This document shows, one piece after another, positions 57,422 to 64,000 of a stretch of 64,000 nucleotides of DNA (its first letter is position 1; each line of letters starts with the position of its first letter). The notes beneath the pieces were generated by a model. It was not told the origin of the DNA. It saw only the letters and a list, made by a program, of their open reading frames with translations, and searched no databases. Position numbers and translations under genes: made by a program. Location of the stretch: assembly GCF_014694405.1 (NCBI RefSeq), contig NZ_JAAUWV010000002.1, positions 174,664 to 238,663 of the forward strand, in the 5' to 3' direction. The DNA is from Pseudoalteromonas sp. S16_S37 (GTDB lineage: Bacteria > Pseudomonadota > Gammaproteobacteria > Enterobacterales > Alteromonadaceae).

Positions 57422-59461
57422 CTATCGTTCTCGCACTAAGCGAAAACCAATATAATTTGCTCGAAAATCTGTCGCTAACTCTAATCGAGTAGAAACACGA
57501 GCTAGGCTTGGTGCAAAGTTCCAAGCACCGCCACGCACTGTAACACCACTTTGAGATACTCTTTTTTGAGTCCACTCCCATACATTGCCTACAGTGTCAT
57601 ATAGTCCATAATAGTTGGGTGGAAACTCTCCCACTGGTGCCGCACTTTTATTAGACCAATCACTGCCACACCAACCACAGTTAGCAAGGCTTTTCCCTAT
57701 TTCATTTCCCCAGGGATATTCAGAAGTAGTACCCGCTCTTGCAGCATACTCCCACTCCACCTCATTTGGTAAACGAAATTGCTCACCTTGTTCAGCTGAT
57801 AACCAATTAGCATACGCTTTTGCATCTTCATAAGACACACACACCACAGGAAAGTTCTCAGCTTGCTCATAGCCTGGTGATTGCCAATTATAATCCAATT
57901 CCCAAACTGGCTCGCCATCTTTGTAGAAAGCACAACCACGGCCCTTCTCTGCAGCCGTTTGGTATCCTGTACTTTCGATGAATGCCCTGAACTCCCCCAC
58001 TGTCACTTCTGTACTTTGCATGCCATAAGAGTTGCTAAGCACTTTTTCCACTACAGGTCGTTCATTCGCTAATCCAGTCCCAACTAAATCGCCCATTTTG
58101 AACGCCCCTGCAGGCACAATCACCACTTCATTTTTTGGTGTTTGCGAAATCACTGTTGCGGCGGCTGTTGTGCTGTCTTGCTCACTTTTTGGTGTCGGTA
58201 CAGCAATCGACTCAGGCTTTTTTACAAGCTTTGCATTAATTGTTTGTGCTTTTCGAATAGTCACGCGCTTTTTATAAGGTTGATAGCCTAATTTGCGTAT
58301 TTCAATATCGTAGGTACCGGCCGGAATTTTAACTGACAACTTAGTAGAGCCATAGCTCACGCCATTGATAAAAACTTCGTCGTCATACACGTTAGAGCGT
58401 AATGTAACGGGAACCATGACTGGCGGCTTTTTTTCCGGTATTACCTGAGCGCTTGACTTGGCCACCTCAATGACAGGTTCAGTGTTGAGCGTAGAAACCT
58501 GAACATGACTAGGAATAGTGGTCGTTTGCTCAGAGAAGTTTAATTGACTGTCGTTATATACCGCAGGGTAATTGGCTTGATAACTACCAACAGCTCCAGC
58601 CATCGGCGTGCCATATTCAGCACAAAAACGATTATCGACGCTAATCAAGCTACAAAGGCGACTATTATTCACATCACCACGCATACTTACGCTTAAGTTA
58701 ACGCTGTAGTTACCTTGTCCACTAAATGCACTGCTCACTACATGACTGTTAAGTACTTGTACTTGCGCCCCGGCTAGATTACGTTTAGGTTCAACAAGAC
58801 GTTGCTCTGTTAGATTTGCAAACAACTGATCAACAAATCGCTTAGTAGCTTTTTGCAATGCCATTTGTTGTCCGCGTTGCTCACAGGCCGCGAGCGTTTC
58901 TGTGCGCTTACAGTTAATCGTGTGGTCAACTTCTAACGTGCCTTCACGTGTAAATTCGTTGCGTAAACGCTCAACACGGGCTGTGCTTAATTGGTCCTTT
59001 AAGTTTTCTAGCGTATTAATTAGCGTGTGTTTAGTCACTCTAATTTGCTCTATATCTTTACGATGCGAAGCTATAGCCGCTAGCTGCATCGTAATATCAT
59101 TTTTATTCTTTTTATGCTCTGCGACTGCGTCTTTATAGCGAGTTTGGGCTTCTGAGATATCAACGGTAGGGTCATCAATTAAGCGACGATAAAGGTCGTT
59201 CATCGCATCTAACGCTTGATTTTTTTCTTTATCCAAGTCTGAAGAGCGCGTTCTTAATAGATCTAGTTGCGCCTGTAGCCGTGTTTCTTCGCCTAAGTGC
59301 TTGTCTAATATTTGCGTGTAGTTATCTAATTCAGCTTGTTTGACCGAAAGTTCTGATTCAATGGCATTCACCGTTGCTGTATCTTGCGCCATTACGTTGA
59401 ATGTCGCACAGGCAGCCATCAATGTGGCAGAGACAAAAAAAGATAAAGGAGCTATTCGCAT
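57422..59461 (-). CDS. Exported coiled-coil / PEGA / FGE-fold protein of unknown function
   Basis: About 679 aa. The N-terminus is a signal peptide (ending FNVMA-QD), then a charged coiled coil (about 25-160), a domain of unknown type with several Cys (about 165-300), a PEGA beta-domain (about 350-415: VFINGVSYGSTKLSVKIPAGTYDIEIRKLGYQPYKKRV) and a C-terminal formylglycine-generating-enzyme fold (about 441-679: VPAGAFKMGD, STEVTVGEF, RLPNEVEWEYAARAG, NVWEWT, VRGGAW). The usual catalytic cysteines of true FGEs near the final GFR are replaced, so enzymatic FGly formation is unlikely; a binding or envelope-scaffold role is more plausible. Start alternatives are 59470 and 59476. It lies upstream of mreB on the same strand. 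Confidence 0.82.
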   Translation of the reverse strand: MRIAPLSFFVSATLMAACATFNVMAQDTATVNAIESELSVKQAELDNYTQILDKHLGEETRLQAQLDLLRTRSSDLDKEKNQALDAMNDLYRRLIDDPTVDISEAQTRYKDAVAEHKKNKNDITMQLAAIASHRKDIEQIRVTKHTLINTLENLKDQLSTARVERLRNEFTREGTLEVDHTINCKRTETLAACEQRGQQMALQKATKRFVDQLFANLTEQRLVEPKRNLAGAQVQVLNSHVVSSAFSGQGNYSVNLSVSMRGDVNNSRLCSLISVDNRFCAEYGTPMAGAVGSYQANYPAVYNDSQLNFSEQTTTIPSHVQVSTLNTEPVIEVAKSSAQVIPEKKPPVMVPVTLRSNVYDDEVFINGVSYGSTKLSVKIPAGTYDIEIRKLGYQPYKKRVTIRKAQTINAKLVKKPESIAVPTPKSEQDSTTAAATVISQTPKNEVVIVPAGAFKMGDLVGTGLANERPVVEKVLSNSYGMQSTEVTVGEFRAFIESTGYQTAAEKGRGCAFYKDGEPVWELDYNWQSPGYEQAENFPVVCVSYEDAKAYANWLSAEQGEQFRLPNEVEWEYAARAGTTSEYPWGNEIGKSLANCGWCGSDWSNKSAAPVGEFPPNYYGLYDTVGNVWEWTQKRVSQSGVTVRGGAWNFAPSLARVSTRLELATDFRANYIGFRLVRER

Positions 59462-59675
59462 ATATTCCATTCCCAAAAACGCGGCAATTATTTGGTCTTT
59501 GTTATTTTTTATAGTTAGTTCTTAATGCTATGTACTTACAAAGCAAAACACAAGCTTTGTGCCATTAATATCTGAGTTTACAACTATTAACCGCAACCTT
59601 GCCAGTAATCTGGACATATTTTACAAGATAGCTGTTAGAATTATTTGAATATCTCGACACAAACCAGACATTAGT

Positions 59676-60608
59676 ATGAGTTTTAAACAATTTAACTTTC
59701 CAGAGTCTCCATTACAGTTAATTGAGCACCCGTTACTCACGCAAAAAAAAATGACGCTCACGGTTAAACGAGACGATCTGTTACATCCTCATATCGCTGG
59801 TAATAAGTGGCGAAAATTAAAATACAATCTGATAGCCATGCAACAGCAAAAAAAAACTGCCCTTTTGACTTTTTCAGGCCCGTTTTCCAACCATCTATAT
59901 GCCGTAAGTATGGCCTGTAAACTATTTGGTATTGAAGGCCATGTGATAATACGAGGACCTCATTTGGATGAGCAAAATCCAACTATTCGCATGGCACGTG
60001 CTTGCGGCTTAAATTTACATGCGGTTGATAGGGCGACTTACCGCTTGCGAAATCAAGCTGACTATTTTCACGAGATCCAAAAGCAATTCCCGCACTGTTA
60101 CCTAATTCCAGAGGGTGGTAGTAATCAGCATGCGATGCTTGGCCTTGAAGAGCTCGCACAGAGTTTACCAAAAAGTGACTACGTTATGTGTGCTACGGGC
60201 AGCGGCGGTACACTTGCTGGCTTAATAAACTCATGTCCAGATACAACATCGGTGATAGGTATCGCCGTATTAAAACAAGCTGAGTATTTAACCGACGACA
60301 TCATACGCCTAGCTCCCAAAGCGGGCAAAAAATCTAACTGGCAGTTAATGTGTGATTTTCATGACGGCGGGTATGGTCAGTTTTCATCCGCACTATGGCG
60401 ATTTTGCCAGATGATGAGAAAAGAATGCTTATTACCACTAGAACCCATTTACACGGGCAAGCTGTTTTACGCTTTATGGCAATTACTAGAACAAGATTTT
60501 TTTGAGCCAGACAGCCATATTACAACTATTCACACTGGTGGTTTGCAAGGGCTAGATGGGCTGCGCTATCGCAATCTAATATCGCACGAGCTCAAGCTGC
60601 TGCAATAG
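59676..60608 (+). CDS. PLP-dependent D-cysteine desulfhydrase / ACC deaminase-family protein
   Basis: 310-aa fold-type-II PLP enzyme. The Schiff-base lysine is Lys44 in AGNKWRKL, followed by the SGPFSNH loop, and CATGSGGTLAGL is the phosphate-binding motif. Members act as D-cysteine desulfhydrase, L-cysteate lyase or ACC deaminase; which applies here cannot be read. The ribosome binding site is weak. The last 33 bases overlap the end of the convergent CsrD-like gene. Confidence 0.88.
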   Translation: MSFKQFNFPESPLQLIEHPLLTQKKMTLTVKRDDLLHPHIAGNKWRKLKYNLIAMQQQKKTALLTFSGPFSNHLYAVSMACKLFGIEGHVIIRGPHLDEQNPTIRMARACGLNLHAVDRATYRLRNQADYFHEIQKQFPHCYLIPEGGSNQHAMLGLEELAQSLPKSDYVMCATGSGGTLAGLINSCPDTTSVIGIAVLKQAEYLTDDIIRLAPKAGKKSNWQLMCDFHDGGYGQFSSALWRFCQMMRKECLLPLEPIYTGKLFYALWQLLEQDFFEPDSHITTIHTGGLQGLDGLRYRNLISHELKLLQ

Positions 60609-62192
60609 CTCTGCAAAATAATAACCTTGCGCACCATGCACACCTAGCGACTTCAAGCAATCCAGTTCGGCTTGTGTTTCAACACCAACGGCATAAACAG
60701 CTACATTAAGACGCTTAGCTTGGTAAACAATTTGTTTGATTGTTTTTTGCTGTTGAGCGCTTTGCTGAACTTTATGAACAAGTCCAAAACCTAATTTTAC
60801 CGCGGATATAAGTTGGTTCTCACGAATCGTATTTACCATTAACGGCGACTCAACATGATCAATGGTAAGCGCAACATTAACCCCAGTAAAAAACAACTGT
60901 TGCACATTAATTTGCTGATGGTATTTATAGTAGTCATCAGCACTCACTTCGAATGTGAGCTTTTTCACTTGGTTGGCATCGCGTATCACTGCAACCAACC
61001 AGTGTATAAAATCAATATCGAGCCAATTTTCAATATGAAGGTTAATACTAACATCGGCCTTATGCGGCTCTTTTGTCAATATTGTGATAGCTTGAGTGAC
61101 AATTGTTTTATCAAGCACCTCCAAGTTATGCTTGCTATGTAATTGGGGTATAAATTGTTTTGCGGCTATCAATCCTAGCTGAGCGTGCCTGACTCTCAAT
61201 AACACTTCGTTTTGAATTATGTCTTGCTGCTCAAACCCAAACAACGGTTGAAAAAACAAAACAAACTGCCTGTTCTCAATGCAACGAATAAAGTCATCTT
61301 CATTGCTTTGCATTGCATTTGCGTGCGTTTTGTCTAATGGCATCATATGCACATGTTGCCACACGTTGTTGTTTGCTATTTCTAATGCCGCTCGCGCTAA
61401 TTGATAAACATTTGCTTGCTCAGCCTCATGCTGATAAAAACATCCTCCCACTTTGATTTGCTTGCGAGACAGGTCGCCTCTAATAGCGCGAATCGTCCGA
61501 AACATAATTTCATGAAGTTTTTTCCCCAGCTCAATCACATCCCCCCATGCGACCTTTTCAAAGGTCACCGCCAAAGCACCAGAATTTAGATATTTCACTG
61601 AGTACTTCATCGAGCTGGGTAAGTGTTTATGAAGCGCTACAGAGAAGTGACTGTTTTCATCTAAATTTGCATCCAGCTTGGCCGCCCAGCGGATCAACAA
61701 AAACACCTTGAACAAACTACTATCAGCTACTTTTGGGTCGACCGCACTCATCGCTGAGCTATGTTGAATATCTAATTTTTCATCTGACAGAAAGCGCTTT
61801 GGTCTTACCTGATAAACTTGCCACCAGCGATAAACAAAAACCAATAAACCAACAAACAAAATGTTAAAAAATAAAATGATGTATGCATGCTTTTGATAAG
61901 GCTTTTGATGCACCAAATTTAAAGAGATACCCGCAGCAGAAAAGCGAGTTGCCTCATCAGGTACTGGCTTATCATCAGCTACATACTCAAATTTAAACTG
62001 CTGTGCAATTGCAGCAATATTGCTTTGGGTTCTGAGTTCTTCTGGTAACTTAGCCACTCTTTCTACAACGGCTTCGGCACGCTGATGGATCTGCAAATGT
62101 AATAAATGCAGTAATAGTATATTTAAAGCAAATACGACCGCTAAGCCCACTACAACCATACGCCAGTTGAGTGATTTTAATTTAGACTGCAC
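60576..62192 (-). CDS. csrD: CsrD-like degenerate GGDEF/EAL membrane protein
   Basis: 538-aa protein with two N-terminal membrane helices flanking a periplasmic loop (about 10-30 and 103-122), then a degenerate GGDEF domain (about 160-290) with no GGDEF motif, and a degenerate EAL domain (about 305-538). EAL is replaced by EVL, DDFGTGYSS by an unrelated sequence (IDHVESPLM), and AEGVET by AVGVET, so c-di-GMP turnover is unlikely. In E. coli CsrD, of the same architecture and also next to mreB, directs RNase E decay of CsrB/CsrC sRNAs; Vibrio MshH is similar. The csrD call rests on architecture and position, not on strong motif identity. Confidence 0.75.
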   Translation of the reverse strand: MQSKLKSLNWRMVVVGLAVVFALNILLLHLLHLQIHQRAEAVVERVAKLPEELRTQSNIAAIAQQFKFEYVADDKPVPDEATRFSAAGISLNLVHQKPYQKHAYIILFFNILFVGLLVFVYRWWQVYQVRPKRFLSDEKLDIQHSSAMSAVDPKVADSSLFKVFLLIRWAAKLDANLDENSHFSVALHKHLPSSMKYSVKYLNSGALAVTFEKVAWGDVIELGKKLHEIMFRTIRAIRGDLSRKQIKVGGCFYQHEAEQANVYQLARAALEIANNNVWQHVHMMPLDKTHANAMQSNEDDFIRCIENRQFVLFFQPLFGFEQQDIIQNEVLLRVRHAQLGLIAAKQFIPQLHSKHNLEVLDKTIVTQAITILTKEPHKADVSINLHIENWLDIDFIHWLVAVIRDANQVKKLTFEVSADDYYKYHQQINVQQLFFTGVNVALTIDHVESPLMVNTIRENQLISAVKLGFGLVHKVQQSAQQQKTIKQIVYQAKRLNVAVYAVGVETQAELDCLKSLGVHGAQGYYFAELLQQLELVRY

Positions 62193-62506
62193 GTTCCATT
62201 ACACCTTCTACTACCTAGCTCTGATCTCATTGCTTAAGTGTTGTACAGTAGTAGGTAAAACTCAAGGTAGCAGGTTGCTCAGCACAAATTTTTATGACTC
62301 ACGCAAACTAACTCAATGAATAGTTTAGAAAATGCTAAAACCTGAGGGTTGAATTAAAGTTTCATATTAAAAACAAAGATATAAATAAATAACGTCAGCC
62401 GAAATGAATAAAGCAATTATTATATACACTCATCTAAACAAGTGCATTTATTTGCAACCCTTCCATGGCCTCACCACTTAGCGCCATGATATATCGAACT
62501 CATTAA
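62193..62506 (-). other. Intergenic region between disrupted peptidase and csrD-like gene
   Basis: 314 bp with no supported gene. It should contain the csrD-like promoter; no clear terminator hairpin for the peptidase gene, operator or RNA gene was seen. The sequence is AT-rich. Confidence 0.5.
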
Positions 62507-63831
62507 TCACATTTCATCAAACAGCTGATTTACCAGTGATGGTGGCTCTGAAGATCTAGTATTGATCATGTTAGTGATCGTACTCACCAGCTCTTTGGAT
62601 GTTTCATTTTCTACAACTGTTAAAAATGTAGATAGCTCGCTAGGTGCTCCTAACTCCACTTCATGCCTAAACTTTTTCCAAATCGTATAGGTATTTTCTT
62701 GCTGTTTCTGGCGACGCTGCGCTGCAAGCTCTATCCCTCTATGTATTAATAGACCGCACGTATAATACAAATCAAATCGCCCTCGGCTTGCCGCTTCAAT
62801 CAGCGGTCCGTCCGCTAACCCTTTAACACAATGCTCTTTGTAACGCTCAACTTTCTTGTTTACATACTCTTTTTTATCAGGATACAGGACCAGAATAGCA
62901 TTGGCGGCAAACCAATTTGCCCCTCCCTCATGAAGCCAAGATTGATTTTCTGCAGCGTATATTTGCCCTTTGCTACTTTTTTGATATAAATGCGCAACCT
63001 CGTGAGCAAAAAACCATATTGTTTTTTCAACAAATTCTGATTTTTCAACTTCTTTCTCTAAATCGTTTCTATCCCAATGCATAAATATCTGCTTAGGAAG
63101 TACCCCTCCTTGCGAGCCATCACCATCTGCGACCTTCGAGTAAGATGCATATAAGATCGGCTTAGGGCCTGAAAGTTCACCAAGCTGCTGTTCGAAATAA
63201 CGCATCAATTTTGGAATATCTCGGTTCAGAGCTCCCCTAATTTTCTCTGGTAACCCGGTGTCTATTACATTAACAAAATTGGCTGTATCGACTGGTTGTG
63301 CATCACCTACGTATATATTTTTACCATTATTATTGTCTATCCAGCTAACTTGCCCATGGTAAATTTTACTATTTACAATAATGTTCTGCTTTTGTGGTGC
63401 CTTTAAAGTTATAGACCAAGCATTGACCTCGTCGCCGCATTGGTAGTTACAAGCAAATAAACGCCCAGTATGAATTACGTTACCATTATCGGAATAAGGG
63501 GAAAATGGACCGTAGTCTTGAGGTAAGCCTTTATAAGCAGGAGTAAGTGTTAGCGTTACTTCTTTGAAAAATAAACCTTTTTTGTTAGCTATGTATTCTT
63601 TTCCATCAGTAAAAATAACTTCAAAGTCAGGATTGTTTGGATGTCAACGCTTAGTTCGAGAATTATTAAGGTTACGTATAAAGCTCAAACGCGTTGCAGG
63701 CTGTTCCATTGTATAAGTTAGGGTCCAGATATTATCCTTTGACTTTGTGACTAATATATCGACTCCCGAGTCACCTCCAGCAAATACTTTTACGCTCACT
63801 AAGAAAATAAAATCCCAAGTATTTTTTTCAA
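62507..63831 (-). pseudogene. Disrupted exported zinc metallopeptidase (gluzincin-like)
   Basis: The gene for an exported peptidase of about 440 codons appears broken twice. A TTG start at 63831 with AAGGA upstream begins a signal peptide (MKKILGILFS) that runs into TAG; a shift to the neighbouring frame near 63797-63808 restores LVSVKVFAGGD and reads on to an in-frame TGA at 63644-63646, after which the same frame stays open to 62507. The intact 3' part (233 codons from TTG 63208 or 232 from ATG 63205) holds the zinc site HEVAHLYQ and the downstream WLHEGGANW glutamate. Loss of one T in a short T-run and a Trp-to-TGA change would explain the damage. Sequencing error or programmed recoding are alternatives. 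The catalytic part could still be made from an internal start but without a signal peptide. Confidence 0.8.
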
Positions 63832-63949
63832 CTTCAAATCCTTAATAGCTATTTTTATAATTATGAATGACTAGACTTATCCTATATAGTCGACACTGAA
63901 AATCACTTAATGCATTGATCTTCTTGATGATCTAAACGATCTTACTATC

Positions 63950-64000
63950 CTCATTTTGCAACGTTTGTTTTCTCACCCCTCAAAACCTTGCAAAATGGAG
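63950..64000. repeat. Imperfect inverted repeat at the right window edge
   Basis: CTCATTTTGCAACGTTTG (63950-63967) pairs imperfectly with CAAAACCTTGCAAAATGGAG (63981-64000), sharing ATTTTGCAA-N-GTTT. It may be a terminator-like stem, a repeat unit or the end of an element lying outside the window; the edge prevents a decision. Confidence 0.4.

Noticed and set aside
62507..63208. Reading the peptidase gene as a complete 233-codon gene
   Set aside because: Homologous-looking sequence and a well-placed signal peptide continue far upstream, so the short frame is only the 3' part of a disrupted gene.

Overview
The window looks like a chromosomal segment of a marine gammaproteobacterium of the order Alteromonadales, most likely Pseudoalteromonas or a close relative. 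This is an inference from protein character, moderate AT-richness and conserved gene blocks (rsmI-lpoA-yraN-diaA-dolP, petABC next to sspAB, mlaFEDCB-ibaG-murA, kdsD-lptCAB-rpoN-hpf-ptsN-rapZ-npr, mreBCD-yhdE-rng-yhdP-tldD with a csrD-like gene nearby). No rRNA, tRNA, CRISPR array, insertion sequence or prophage was seen. Almost everything is core chromosome; the accessory flavour is in the first 15 kb and at the right end.

Layout. 1-15.5 kb: the 3' end of a c-di-GMP GGDEF/EAL protein, a lipoprotein alkaline phosphatase with a three-repeat Pho-box-like site upstream, a cation/proton antiporter, RhlE-type helicase, a multidomain secreted GH18 chitinase, a serine beta-lactamase-fold hydrolase with a TPR-like tail, a beta-CASP metallo-beta-lactamase nuclease, and a copper module (copA-cueR, and a divergent copZ-like gene) with a clear CueR-type promoter. 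15.7-20.5 kb: rnpB RNA, rsmI, then lpoA-yraN-diaA-dolP. 20.5-30.2 kb: sspAB, the cytochrome bc1 operon petABC, rplM-rpsI, zapE, zapG, degQ, degS. 30.2-42.5 kb: murA-ibaG-mlaBCDEF on the minus strand and, divergently, yrbG-kdsD-(48-codon ORF)-lptC-lptA-lptB-rpoN-hpf-ptsN-rapZ-npr. 42.6-49 kb: mgtE, pmbA, darP, a stand-alone BLUF photoreceptor, tldD, a nitrilase-family amidase. 49-60 kb: yhdP-rng-yhdE-mreD-mreC-mreB and a PEGA/FGE-fold exported protein. 59.7-64 kb: a PLP-dependent desulfhydrase/deaminase-like enzyme, a degenerate GGDEF/EAL protein resembling CsrD, and a disrupted exported zinc peptidase gene.

How the genes work together. The centre of the window is an envelope-biogenesis locus: Mla proteins keep phospholipids out of the outer leaflet, KdsD supplies the Kdo precursor and LptCAB moves LPS, MurA and LpoA feed peptidoglycan synthesis, MreBCD sets rod shape, and DegQ/DegS do envelope proteolysis and stress sensing. 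The rpoN-hpf-ptsN-rapZ-npr block is the nitrogen phosphotransferase/sigma-54 group. TldD and PmbA are two subunits of one protease encoded about 1.4 kb apart.

Most notable observations: (i) kdsC is absent from its usual place and a 48-codon ORF, with a good ribosome binding site and stop/start coupling on both sides, lies exactly between kdsD and lptC; (ii) the right-end peptidase reading frame carries both an in-frame TGA and an apparent one-base loss in its signal peptide; (iii) a stand-alone BLUF protein has every key flavin-site residue at canonical spacing; (iv) there are readable regulatory sites for PhoB, CueR and possibly sigma-E, plus structured leaders before mgtE and rplM.
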